The notes below the pieces were generated by a model. That model had not been told where the DNA came from. It saw nothing but the letters and a program-made list of their open reading frames with translations, and did not search any database. A DNA stretch of 64,000 bases from Pyropia yezoensis. Taxonomy: Eukaryota > Rhodophyta > Bangiophyceae > Bangiales > Bangiaceae. Shown here piece after piece: positions 11,027 to 22,300 of this stretch. Position 1 is the stretch's first letter. Each line of letters opens with the position of its first letter. The stretch covers positions 4,462,882 through 4,526,881 of the forward strand of contig CM020618.1 of NCBI GenBank assembly GCA_009829735.1. The letters run 5' to 3'. The position numbers and the translations under genes were made by a program.

Positions 11027-14000
11027 GGACGCCCCCCGGGGGGGCGGAGGGGAGGACGCCAGGATGGGCGGGATAGTCGTGGGGCAGTCCAGAGGAAGTC
11101 AGCGTGACAAGAGAGACGGACGAGGAGGAGATAGGATGATGGGACGCGGTCGAGGGGGGGATGCGGGACGGAGGAGAGAGGATGGTCAATGGACCCGTCG
11201 AGAGGTGAAGGGGCGGGGAAAGGGGTGAGCATAGAGAAGCGACGGGGGGAGGGGGGGGGCGGGTGAGCACAGGGGGGACGAGGCCGAGCCTGGCAGCAAG
11301 GACGGCGGGTGGCTCGGGGCGGTATGGACCAGCCCCGCTGTATGTGGCAGCTAAGATGGAGTCGGAAGGGGGAACAGTCGGGCTGCGGGCGGTACGCGCT
11401 TGTAAGCAGAGCCCGGCCAGAGCCCCTTCTTGGTGCAAGGAGGACAGTCGGCGGCGGTGTGCGGCGTTGGTGGTCCCCACGGCAAATTGATCTGCACAGT
11501 ATGCCAAGATCGTGAAATTCTGTTAACTTTGTTACGAGTGATTCGCGAAGGACGTGTCGCGATTGCCGTGGGACGGAACGACCGCCCGTGGTGCCGAGTT
11601 CACAAACGCTCTCAGGGATCGATTATTCCGGTCGTGGCGTCAGCGCGGGGATGCAACTATTGCGCCCGCTCAGCGAGGTGGCCTACGAGTGTGGCGGCGT
11701 GCACGATGGGTGGCACAAGGGGGCCTCTGGGAGGGCTGCTGCCACGGCCGTCTCCAGCTGCTCGCCCCGGCCTTCTCTCGCTGCCCGCCCTGGCGGCCTC
11801 CTTACGCCCGCCACCAACCCCGATCCTGGCGGTTTATATGCCCACCTTGTTTCTTTTGTTACATGTTGGACCATGTCAGGCTCGCAGAGAGAAAGCACTT
11901 CTTCGTACTCTACTGATACTCAGTAAGAGCTTTCGTGCTCGTGCCTCGGCCTGACCGACCTGTTCTTTTCTTGTACTTCTCTTCTTGCGGTCGGAGCCGA
12001 AGATATTTACAACACGATCCACTGCTCTCTTTGGGGCGATGAATGCCGTACGTCGGCTGCTGTGCAATACGATTGCATCTGAACCAGCAACAATCCCCAC
12101 TGCAGACCCGGAGACGATGGTCATTCTCCGGATAACCATTTATCCGATACCGCGGGCGGCTCTTGCCGCGACCCACCCGCTCCCCCGGCCGATGGGGCGC
12201 TACTGTTACAGTGTACGACCCCGCCCTCCGGGTGAGCGACGAGGCGCTGGGGGTGAGCCTCCGTGAGAGCGAACGGCCTCACCAGAGCCTCGAACGAGGG
12301 GGTGATCCGCAAAGTCTGGGAGGGGGTGGGACGTACTGTACATACGTGGTGCCGTCCCTCCCCACTCCCCGCCGTGCCCACCTGTCGCGGCCGGCGCACC
12401 CCAAGCTCACCACTAACGTTCCCAACGTTTCCCCGTGCAACACAGGCGTGCACGAGCCGCGGTGTTGGGGGCGGGAGGGGGAGGAACGGCGTTCCCCGAG
12501 GCTTCGTGCCGGCCAAGGCCACACAAGGCCACGTTGTCGACAGGAACACTGTCCACACACTCCCTCTGCTCGCGCCTGCCACGCCCACATGTGATAGAGG
12601 CCCTCGCGCCATCGTGAATCCCCAAACATCATGTTTCGATGGTCGCTGCCGGTATGTACTGGAACGTTGTGTACCCGTTGGGGCTGGGTTCTCGGCAGCA
12701 AGAAGAAAAAAAACGCCTATCAAAATTTGCCGCTGGGGGCCGCCAGTGGCGTAACAACCCGCACACACGGGCCACTGGGACCCACGCACCCCCTGCTGGG
12801 TGGACGCGTGGGAAAAGGAAAATTCGGACCGCGTGCGACTGTCAAGAGCGTGCGAAGCGGGGCAAACGGCCAGAGTCCCTTGTCCCATCCGTACTCCCCG
12901 CCCGCCCAGTATCCTATGGTGAACGCCGGCGACCAGGATCCTCGGCAGGGCCCCTCTGATGGGGAGCGGCTGCCAGCCAGGGGCGGGCGGACGCGTCCTC
13001 CAAAGTCCAAGACCGGCACCGCCCGCGTCTACAGCGGTGCATCGCCCACACCAACCCACTCCTCACACCAACCCACGGCCCACAGCCGCCGCCTTGTGAC
13101 GCACACTTCGCGTTGAGATCATGAGCGTCGACCGCACCGGCGCCGTCAACGGTCATGAGAATGTGTGAGGGGTCGCTGCTGGCGTTTGTCACCCACCGAG
13201 CCGAAATCGCCAGGTGGGTGCCCTACGTACTTGTTGGCTACTCTGTGCGTCAGCGGGGTCGTGGGGCGTGGGTGTGTGGGAGTGGACTGCTTTGGTGTCG
13301 CCGGTACGCGTCCCTTTGGTGCCCACGCGCAAGGCGTTTTTTGCCCACACTGGGCGACAGAGGGGGGGCCACTTTTGACCTCCCAAGTCGTGTGTCCCTT
13401 GTCAGCTCTCCCCCCCGCAACGACACGCAATGACCGTGCCCCCCCGGCCACGCGGCAGCCGGCCAACGCCGGACGGGTAAACAGACTGCGAACGACGTTC
13501 CGGCCGCGGCGCAGCCTAACCCCCCCCCACCCTCCCTGCGCCCGACCGGTGCGTGCCGTGGACACCTCTCCCCCCCACGCGCGACCCACACTCTTCCCCG
13601 AGTGGGGCACCGCCTGGCGACGTTACACACAAGCAATCAACCCCCGCCACCCCCCCTTCCTCCCTCTCCCCGCGGGCGCCCGCCCTCGCTGTAGTTGCGC
13701 GCCAGCCCCTGTCCTGCTACCGCCCCCGCCCACCACCACCACCGCCGACGACGGGGGTGGGGGCCGTCACGTCCGCGTCACGCCCCAGCGGCCCGTTGCC
13801 CACCGGGACGTGACCCCGCGACGGCCGGCGGGGTGGGGCGGGGGGCGGCGAGAATTGTTGGCTGCGCCGGCGCCACCAGGTCATCCCACCGTGGGGGGCG
13901 GGGCGGGGCGGGGCGGGGCGGGGCGGGGCGGGGCGGGACGGGGCGGAGCGCGGGGCGGAGCGCGGGGCGGGGCGGGGCCAGGTGAGGAGGGTCTCTCGAC

Positions 14001-14860
14001 GGCTGAGGCGGTGAGCCCCCCACCCCCCAACGCCCGGTGTCTGTGTTTTCCTACCCTCCCTACCGGTTTTCATTCCCTGTTTTCCTACCCCTGCATCACC
14101 GGGCCTTTGCATCGGTGGTGTGTCCCGCGCGGACCGCCGCTCTTGGTGGGGGACTGGGAGGAACCGACGACGAGCCATCCGCCTCGGCGTCGCGCGCCGT
14201 ACGCTACTGTATCGTGCTCACCCACGTCCCCCGACCCCCCCCCCTCCCCTTCCCCCCCCCCCCATCCGCCGCCTACACGGCAGGCCAATTCCGCTCTGCC
14301 CCCCCCCCCCCTCCCCCCACCCCCACCCCCACCCCCCCTGTAGATAGTGCTGCCACCTGCACCGCTGACGGCGGGTGGGTGGGTGTCAACGGCGGCGCAG
14401 CGTTAATCCCGTGCCCCCTCCCTCCCTCCCTCCCCCGGGCTGACCCGGCCGCCGCCCTCTCCCCCGTCGTCGGTGCCGCGCGCGTGCGCAGGGGTAGACG
14501 CCCCCCGTCGCCACGTGCGCATCGGCTGGGTCTGGTGGGACGGGGGGAGGTGGAGGGGAGTTGGCCGCTCGGGGTGGTGGCAAGTGTCGTTCTGACGGGC
14601 TCGTGCCGTTGGTTGGCCGTGGCATCCCTGTGCGGCGGCACGGTTCCGCTGCGCACGTGCCCCGTGTTGAGGGCGCCGGCTTGATCGCCACCCCTCCTGA
14701 CCCCGTTTGCGCTTGGCCGCGGTGCATCCCCTCCTTTTCATCTCTTCTTTTCTACGTTTTTCACATCAACGGTGCCACACACCATCCCCGCTCCCCCACC
14801 CCCCCCGTCTCCCCTCCGCTCCCTCCTTCCCCCCCCCCCCTTCCCCCCTACCAACGAAAC
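11027..14860. other. 3.8-kb stretch without a supported gene
   Basis: It lies between the starts of the GT61-like gene (minus) and the PAP2 gene (plus), so both promoters should be in it. Frames such as 12121-13059 (minus) and 13165-14343 (plus) have no recognisable domain. An AT-richer island at about 11470-12160 holds an 87-codon minus-strand frame (ATG at 12139, stop at 11876) with basic residues; I cannot say whether it is real. Confidence 0.4.
13897..13980. repeat. (GGGGC)n microsatellite
   Basis: A run of GGGGC pentamers, with a few GGGAC and GGAGC variants, occupies about 84 bp. The strand should readily form G-quadruplexes. It sits in the upstream region of the PAP2 gene. Confidence 0.85.
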
Positions 14861-14880
14861 CCTCCCCTTCCCCTTGGCAG
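14861..14880 (+). promoter_or_regulatory. Possible 3' splice site of a 5'-UTR intron
   Basis: A long pyrimidine tract ends in CCCCTTGGCAG at 14880, twenty bases before the PAP2 start codon. This is what an acceptor looks like, and suggests an upstream non-coding or short coding exon. No donor can be assigned. Confidence 0.35.
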
Positions 14881-14899
14881 CTGACCGCGGAGGTGCGCC

Positions 14900-16114
14900 A
14901 TGAAAGTGAGGCGCCAAGAAGCGGACAGCGGCGATGCGTCTACCGAGTCGTTGTCAACAACCACCTCGTGGGCGTCGCTCCGGCCACCCTCCTTTCTTGG
15001 CGGCGTCCGCTTCCTCGCCACCGAAGCGGATTTGCTGCTGTTGACCGCATCGGGGGCGGCCGGCCTGGCGGCCTTCCTGGCGCTCGACGGCTCCCCCCCG
15101 CGGACGCGCCTCTTCTTCCCCTATGACGGCCAGTGGCAGCCGTTTACGGAAGAGTCCATCCCCGTCTCGCATGTGGTTCTTGTTCTCCTGCTGGGCATCC
15201 TCCCCGGCGTGACGCTGGTGGAGCTGGCGCTCGCCCGGTGGGTCCGCCGGGTGCCGTGGCCGCTCGCCGTCCTCGCCGCGTGGCGGTACGCCGCCGCGTT
15301 GGCGGGTTCCCTCGCCATGACGGGCTTTTACCTCGAGGTGACGTGGGCGTCGTTGGGCGCCCTCCGCCCCGACTTTGCGTCCCGGTGCCTCGGCTTTGGC
15401 CCGTTTGAGCCGGGCGTGTTTGCCAACGCGGTCATCGGCAGCAACGCCGACTGCACGACGGATGCGTCGGAAGAGTTCCTCAACGAGGCCCGCCGCGCCT
15501 TCCCGTCGGGCCACTCGGCGGGCGCGGCGGTGGGGGGCGTCTGGGCCACCGCGGTGCTGCTGCGGGTGGCGGCGTCGGGGGTGGGGGGCGTCATTGCGCA
15601 GGCGGCGGTGGTGGGCATCCACGCGGTGTGGGTGTGGGTGGGGCACGTGGTGCTCAGCCGCGTGATGGACAACCGCCACACGGTGGCGGACGTCAGTGGG
15701 GGCGTTGCCCTGGGCGTGGCCGTAGGGGGGATTGCCGCCACGTGGGTGTCGGGCGCGGTGCGGCGGCTGGAGACCAAGCTCTCCTCCCCCGGAGGGGGGG
15801 GGCGCCGACGGGGCCGGCATGCGCTGCCCCCGTCAGACGTGGCGGCCTCGTCGGGGGTGTCGGAAGAGGCGGCCGCAAATGCCGCCTCGGTGGACCTGTC
15901 GGGCGTCTCGTCCGCGTCCGCACGGCTCGATGGGGACGACGGCTATGACGCTGCGGCGGCGGCCGCCGCCGGGGGGGAGGCGTCGTCGACGACGAGCTCT
16001 GATTTGGGGGTGTCGCGCGTGCGGAGAGCACCGCCGGGCGGCGGGCCCGCTGGGGGGGGGCGCGGCGCGTCTGAGCCTGGCGCCCAGCGGGGAGACGTGG
16101 CCATCACATTATGA
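14900..16114 (+). CDS. PAP2-family lipid phosphate phosphatase, membrane protein
   Basis: PAP2/LPP enzymes dephosphorylate phosphatidate, lysophosphatidate or related lipid phosphates in the ER, plasma or plastid membranes. About six hydrophobic segments are visible between residues 45 and 285. The three catalytic blocks appear in order: an RP-containing block GALRPDF (about 153-159), FPSGHSAGA with P202-S-G-H205, and SRVMDNRHTVADVSGG (about 254-269) carrying the nucleophilic His and its Asp. The tail after about 290 is a Gly/Ser/Ala-rich, probably disordered extension. The conserved Lys of block C1 is not obvious, so substrate range is open. The start is the first ATG after the putative splice acceptor. 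Length (404 aa) is slightly above the family norm because of the tail. Confidence 0.85.
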   Translation: MKVRRQEADSGDASTESLSTTTSWASLRPPSFLGGVRFLATEADLLLLTASGAAGLAAFLALDGSPPRTRLFFPYDGQWQPFTEESIPVSHVVLVLLLGILPGVTLVELALARWVRRVPWPLAVLAAWRYAAALAGSLAMTGFYLEVTWASLGALRPDFASRCLGFGPFEPGVFANAVIGSNADCTTDASEEFLNEARRAFPSGHSAGAAVGGVWATAVLLRVAASGVGGVIAQAAVVGIHAVWVWVGHVVLSRVMDNRHTVADVSGGVALGVAVGGIAATWVSGAVRRLETKLSSPGGGGRRRGRHALPPSDVAASSGVSEEAAANAASVDLSGVSSASARLDGDDGYDAAAAAAAGGEASSTTSSDLGVSRVRRAPPGGGPAGGGRGASEPGAQRGDVAITL

Positions 16115-16886
16115 GGATTCGTGTGGGGGAGGGGGGGGGGGGGGTGGGCCCATGGGGAGGAGTGTCTGCGGCGGTCCTGCCTGGTCACTCGTGTGGCGCT
16201 GACCACGCCCCCGTCTGGGCTGCATTGCGTTGGCTGCCCATTTTTACATACACTACATATGGGGACCTCTTTTTTCGACTTGCCATGGTTTGCCGCCCCG
16301 CAGGCGTGCGGTCTCGCCGCCCCCCACCCCCCACCTGGCTGGGCTGGGTCGCCCCTCTCGTGCCTGTGTCAGTGTATTTACGATGTATGTAGCTATCTGT
16401 GCGGCTTGCCGTCTGTAGTGCGTGTGGGCTGGCTGGTTTGGTAGCGCAGCGCAGGGCTGCGGCGCGGTGCGTGTCGGCACTTCACGTCACGAACGCTGCC
16501 CGGGAAAGTAGCACCAGGTGTGCGACCCGCAGCCTCCACTGGCGCGTCAACCAATCCGTACGTGCGGGATCCCGCCACAGACGATGGATCAGGAGTCAGC
16601 CACCAGACCAGTCGCTCCCCAACCCTGTCGGCACCCGGCGGGCACCCGGCCGCGCGCTTGCTCCTGCCGTCCGTCGCGTCGGCTGCCCGACTGCCCACAC
16701 GGCTGCTTGTTGCTATCCCTGCATCTTCCTCAACGTTCCTGCTGCTTTCGTCTGTTTGGGTGACCGGGGCCGTGACAACACCCGCTGTCTCTGTCGCCCC
16801 TGTCGACGCCCACCCCGCCTGTACGCTCCCGCCCATCTGCCCCCCCCCCCTGCTCTGCCCATCCCCCCCCCCCCCGTTTTTTCATC
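16115..16886. other. Intergenic region before ETFB
   Basis: It begins with a G run at about 16131-16144 and ends with a C-rich tract directly before the ETFB start codon. No gene is recognised; it should contain the ETFB promoter. Confidence 0.45.
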
Positions 16887-18063
16887 ATGCCGCCCCCCAC
16901 CGGCGGCCGCATCCTCGTCTGCATCAAGCGGGTCATCGACGCGTATGTCAAGCCCCGCATCCACCCATCCGGGGCGGGGGTGGACACGGGGGCGACCAAG
17001 ATGGCGATGAACCCGTTTTGCGAAATCGCGCTGGAGGAGGCCCTCCGGCTGCGGGACGCGGGCACCGCCGGCGCCGCCGAGGTTGTTGCGGTCACCGTCG
17101 GGGACAAGGCTGCGGCCGACACCCTCCGCACCGCCCTGGCCATGGGCGCCGACCGGGGCGTCCACGTGGTGGCCGACGGCGGCGGCGGCGGCGGCGGCGT
17201 CGGGGGGGGGGGGGGGGGGGGGTGGGGCCCAACCCACTGGGCGTGGCCAAGCTCCTCCAGCGGGTGGTGGCGCGTGAGGGCGACGGTGTCCGGCTGGTGA
17301 TGATGGGCAAGCAGGCCATTGATGGGGACTGCAACCAGACGGGGCAGATGCTGGCGGGGATGCTCAACTGGCCGCAGGTGGGTTGGCGGCGCCCTCGGTT
17401 CGGGGTGGCGGCGGGGGGGGGGGGGGGGGGGGGGTGGGCTACGGGCGGCTAGGCTGGGTGCTGGGCTCGGCTCGGCGTGTGCGGGGATGGTGGCGCTCCC
17501 GTGGGGGCGCATGGCATGCGTGGGCACTCCCGCTGCGTCCCCCCCTTCTGGAGTGCGTGATCGTCCGCTCCCGTGTCTGACCTCACCCGCGCGTTCCTGT
17601 CGTTGTGTTCCCTTCCCTTGTTTCTTCCTCTCTGTCTGGTGCGCACCCGCTCCCCCTTCTCCCCCGTCCCCCCCCGCCCAACGGCTCGTGGGACTGTTCC
17701 CTTCCCACCGCCCGGCAGGCCACATTTGCGTCCGAGGTCAAGGTGGCGGACGACACCGCCACGGTCACCCGTGAGGTAGATGGGGGCCTCCAGACGCTGG
17801 CGCTTCCCCTCCCCGCGGTTGTCACGGCAGACCTGCGGCTCAACACGCCGCGCTTTGCCACCCTCCCCAACATTATGAAGGCCAAGCGCAAAAAGGTGGA
17901 CGCGCTGACGCCCGCCGACCTCGGCCTGGGGGGCGCCACCGACCTGGCCGGGGGGGTGGAGCTGCTGAGCGTGGCGGAGCCGCCCAAGCGGGTGGGGGGG
18001 GGGGTCAGCGCGACTGTGGAGGAGATGCTCGACAAGATGAAGGCGGGGGGTGTGGCGCTCTGA
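16887..18063 (+). CDS. ETFB: Electron transfer flavoprotein beta subunit, two exons, poly-G frame break in exon 1
   Basis: ETF-beta pairs with ETF-alpha in the mitochondrial matrix and passes electrons from acyl-CoA and amino-acid dehydrogenases to ETF-QO. Exon 1 (16887-17377) encodes [30 protein letters not shown] and [14 protein letters not shown], then [23 protein letters not shown] and [10 protein letters not shown]. Exon 2 (17719-18063) encodes [29 protein letters not shown] and [12 protein letters not shown], ending in MKAGGVAL. The 341-nt intron has a GTGGGT donor and CGGCAG acceptor in phase 0, and contains its own 20-plus G run. Inside exon 1 a run of 21 G (17202-17222) falls in a Gly-rich insert, and the frame changes across it. 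The conserved halves on both sides argue for a homopolymer length error rather than a dead gene. There is no long presequence, as usual for ETF-beta. Confidence 0.93.
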
Positions 18064-19327
18064 GCGCGGCTCGGCCTAGTCTTCCCCGCGTCGTCTGGTC
18101 TGGCACAGCCAAAGCTTTTTTTTTTTAATGGACCTGTTCGCGGTGTCGCCGCCGGAGGAGGCTGCTGGGGAGACCGGCCCGCCAGGCGTGCCCCTGTTGG
18201 CGCCGCCGGCGCCCGTAGCGTGGCGAGGTACGAGCGTGCGCGGGCGGCACCTTTGAATCGCAGCGCCGCGGCCGGCAGTGCTGTGGGGCGGGAGGAGGGG
18301 GGGTTGGGGCGCCCAGAGAGGGAGGGGGGGGGGATCGGCGTGCCCGTCTCCCTCCCTCCACCCCACGAGGTCCACATCGGCTCCTGCCATTCCTCCCCCC
18401 TCGTCTCGACCTCTACGACTGTCAGGTGGTACAACCGCCTCAGTGCCAAAGGTCGCTGCCACAGCCACCTTCCCGCCCATGCGCTCAAAATCACGACAAC
18501 ACCGTACGCCCCCACTGGACTCCTTTGACGGTTCTCTGCCTCTCGACCTCTCCCCTCCTATCGTGCCCACCCTCTCGACCTCTCCCCTCCTATCGTGCCC
18601 ACCCTCTGTCCCTTTCCCCCTCACCTTTGGGCGACTTCTCGGCGACAGGGCGTCGGACTTTCCGATTGGCCGACGTGGCCGCCAGCTTTCCCTGCCCCGT
18701 CTGAGTGCTGCGGAAGCGGGGGGCAGGTGTGCCGCCGGTGGGCATCGCGGCCGTCGCCGTTGCGGCGGCCGACGCCGCCGCGGCCAAACCGACGGGGCTT
18801 TTGCCGGGCGCGGTCTGCGTCGTCCACAGCTGCCGACCGACGCAGGTGCTGGTTGCGCGTGTGGCCACCGCCGCCATGGCAGCGGCGGGAGACGGCGTTG
18901 TCGCGCCCCTCCGTTGGCACGGCCAGCCGCGATCTTGTTTTCTTTGTACCCCCCGCGCTGCCCAACCGACCGGCCGTCGTCCCGCTGTGCTCCGCCGGCT
19001 GCACGTGATCGGGAGCCGAACACCGGCGGCCACGAGAGGCACCACCCCAAGTTTACCAGTGGCCCTGTGGACAGAGAGGGAGGGGGTGGGGGATGGGCGT
19101 GGACGGGGGCCAAACGGGGCGCCGCGGGGGCGCCACAGGGGGTGGTGTTTTGGCCGTCGAGGAGGTGGTGGCGCGGAGGACTCGGCGGCGACGGGGGAGC
19201 CCGCGGCGGGTGAGATGGGCGCGGTACCCGGGCAGACGGCTGGCTGCGCCGCGGCCACGGCGGCCGCACCCGCCCGGCGGCGGCCGTGGCCGCCAGCGCC
19301 AGCGCCAGTCGTCCCGTGTCACCCGGT
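18064..19327. other. Spacer between ETFB and the ankyrin gene, no gene recognised
   Basis: A 397-codon minus-strand frame (18076-19269) and a plus-strand frame (18705-19493) overlap here. Neither shows a domain, and both are Arg/Pro/Ala-rich, as chance frames in this genome are. Confidence 0.4.
18541..18604. repeat. 32-bp direct tandem duplication
   Basis: The 32-bp unit starting TCTCGACCTCTCCCC at 18541 is repeated exactly at 18573-18604. The perfect identity suggests a recent replication-slippage event. Confidence 0.9.
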
Positions 19328-22300
19328 TCACCGACTGGGCGGCCACCCTCCGCGGGCCAGCCGTGCGCCCCCCCTACAGTCTCCCCGTCCCGGGCGCGCC
19401 CCCCCCGCCTCGGCGGCTTGCATGCCCGCCAGGGCGGACCGCACGGCCGTCAGCACCCCCCATGGGATATCCCCAGCGGCAGTCCGCGGGTAGTCGCGGA
19501 GCAGCCGGTCGGCCGTCTCGGCGGCAGGAGCGGCAAGCACCACCGCGCCCGACACTTCCTCCTCCACGACCGCAGCGGTGAGGACGGCCGCCAGGCGAGC
19601 GACGGTGGGACCCAACAGGCCGACCGCCCGGGCGGTCAGGGCGGCTGCCAAATCAGGGGGGGTGAGTTCTGCCACGCGGCAACTGCCGGGCTTAACGTCG
19701 GAAGGAGGGGGTGGCCGTGCGCCCTCCTGGAAAGGTTTCACGTCCTTGCCGACGGGAGAGGATGAGCCAGGGGCCGACCCCCAGCGAGCGCGTGCTCCGA
19801 TCGCCCACGCCGGGCCTTGCCCATCGTCGTCTACCAGGTCAATCACCGGCTGGTGCAAGACGGGCGAGGTGGGCGCGTCCTGCCGGGATTCACAGCCGTG
19901 GCCCCGCCTCAGAAACGCCTCTGCTGGGCACGCAGCGGCTGCCGCCGCCGCCGCGGGAGCGCCCCATGGGTGCATGCACGCCACCCCAGGTGCCTGCGGT
20001 GGCAGCCGAGGTGACTGCGGGTTTGCCGGTCGGTAGAGCGGGGTGATCTCTTCGGCAGCTTCTGTGGCTGGTCCTGGCCCGATCGGGGCGGCCGCTACGG
20101 CAGTGGCGGGAGTGTCAGTGTCCCGCAGACGCTTGCGTCCAACGAGTGCTGGCGGCTGCGGCGGCAAAGTTGACGGCGGTGGCGTCGACAAGCCGCCCCG
20201 CCGGGGGTGATTGCCCGCCACGACAGGCGAGGGCGGTGGCGGCGGCGGTGGCGGCGGCGGCGGCGGCGGCGGCGGGCACGGCGGCGGCGGAGCCGGTGAC
20301 TGCGGCGGAAAGGCTGGCCGCGGTGGCGTTGGCGAGCCACCCAGACGGGCGGGTCCGCTTAACTCGATGGGCAACGGCGGTGCCAGCGGGGGCTGCGGCG
20401 GCGATGCCGTTGGCTGAGGCTGCGATGCCGGCAACTCCCTACAACAAAAATAATCCGGATATCGGGGTTTTCTGTACTGGACGGAGGACCCTTGTGGGAC
20501 TCGTCGAAAACCCTCAATATGATTTTTCAAGCCATCATCGGAGAGCATTGTCGCCCGCCAGAAGTGTTCGCAACCGCTACTCATGATGTGGCGCAGACGC
20601 CATCTCTTGGCCCGAGGCGCGCATCACAGCGGCTGCAACCAAGTGTGACGCAATCGAGACAACGCTCAGAGCCTGCGTGAGAGCCACTCTCATGATCTGA
20701 AGTGGTCAGCCAACTCGAACAGCAGACCCCATTCCTGCACCTGAGAACCCGTATATCCGGGATTCTCCTTGGAGGAACCCCGACATCCGGGTTTTTCCAC
20801 GAGATAACCCGGATATCCGGGATAAAAACCCCGATTATGTGGGACTTTGATAGGCTGTGGATCATCCTCAGCGGGAACTCGAGGTCAGGGGGGCAGTCGA
20901 GGTCAGATCAGCGTACCTTTAGGGGCAGTCGTTAAATTAGGTATACATTAGTGTTTCAACAAAACTTCAGTTGATATACGATGTTGTGTATCCAAATAAA
21001 AAATATTCAAAAAATGCCCGGACAGCCTTGTGCGAACTCTCGCTTGCTGCCGTCTCTGACTCTAGCACCCCGTACTCACAAGCCCGATCACCGTCAGTCT
21101 TTCTACCACCTTGTCTACACGCCTGCAGACTCTGACTACCATATGATTATTAGAATACATAAACACCATAAATTTTTCCGCGGGATGGATATTCGTCAGT
21201 ACACAGGATCTGCGGAACGTCGTACACTACTCCGATGTTGTGCAGTGCCCACTGCGTTTTGTCCCAAAAGCATGAGACATAGCGCCTGGTCGCGCTCGTC
21301 GTTTACTACCGCAAATTAGTTTTTAGTAGCTTCAAAGAGATGACCTGCTGGCTTGCTGCCGGGCAGATGATGTCGTCACCCTGTGGTCGGAACTGGGAAG
21401 GCTTGACCCGTACTCATTGAGGCAGCTTAGATGAATCTGTGCAAATTCCTCGCTGCCCGTCGGCTACAGATCCTTTCGCGTCTATATTTCATTCTAATCT
21501 GTTTGATATGCGGCTACTCCTCGAAGCTACTTGTGTGGGATCACCCAGCTGAATTGACTCAGGCGTTTTCGTCGACAAAGAGCCTCAAGGGCCGGCCCCG
21601 GGGCCCCCGCAGGGAGAGGGGGTATGGGGAAAGGGGAGAAGGCGGAGGGGGCGAGAGGGGGAGGAGGAGGGGCGAGCATGAACTAAGGCTGCAACTGATG
21701 ACTCGAGACTATGAGAATTAGTCAAGAATCAGCAAGGGCAATGTACCCTGCGTCGCGCGCCCTCTGCTATTCATTTACTGGCTCCTCAGCCCGTCCACCC
21801 GTATCTAGCGGGTTTGACAAGATCTCGGCTCTGGATCAATTTTTACCTTCCAATGGCCAGCTCGCCATCTTCTAAATACATAAATAGATTGAGATCAACT
21901 TCAGCATCTTCGCCATTTGTGTCAGAGAGCTCTCCCCCCGCTCGATCTATCCTAATGCTGTTCCCCAATTTTGTCATGGGGAAAATGAAACTGGATTCAC
22001 TGCGCGGGTCACTCTACCAAGGAGAGAGCCGCGGGGACACCTTCTGTATTTAGGGTACCGCTTGGATCGGGGAGCTGGGGGTGAGGGTGATCACTTGCGG
22101 CAATGGGAGACTCGAGACATAAATGATTGGTCATCATTCAGCGAGGGCTGTTGGTTCTCCAATCCACCCGTTTTCCACGCTGCGCCTGAGCCATGCATCC
22201 CATGCCCGAATATTGACAGGATCTCGCGACTCGGGGATCGATGATGACCTGCCATTGGCTACGGCGCGCCACCTGCTATCTTCCAATGATATCAGCCTCT

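Noticed and set aside
12121..13059. 312-codon minus-strand frame
   Set aside because: No domain, mixed hydrophobic/Pro/Gly composition, and overlapping frames of similar size on the other strand. I cannot support it as a gene.
18076..19269. 397-codon minus-strand frame between ETFB and the ankyrin gene
   Set aside because: Arg/Pro-rich with no recognisable motif; long chance frames are common at this GC content.
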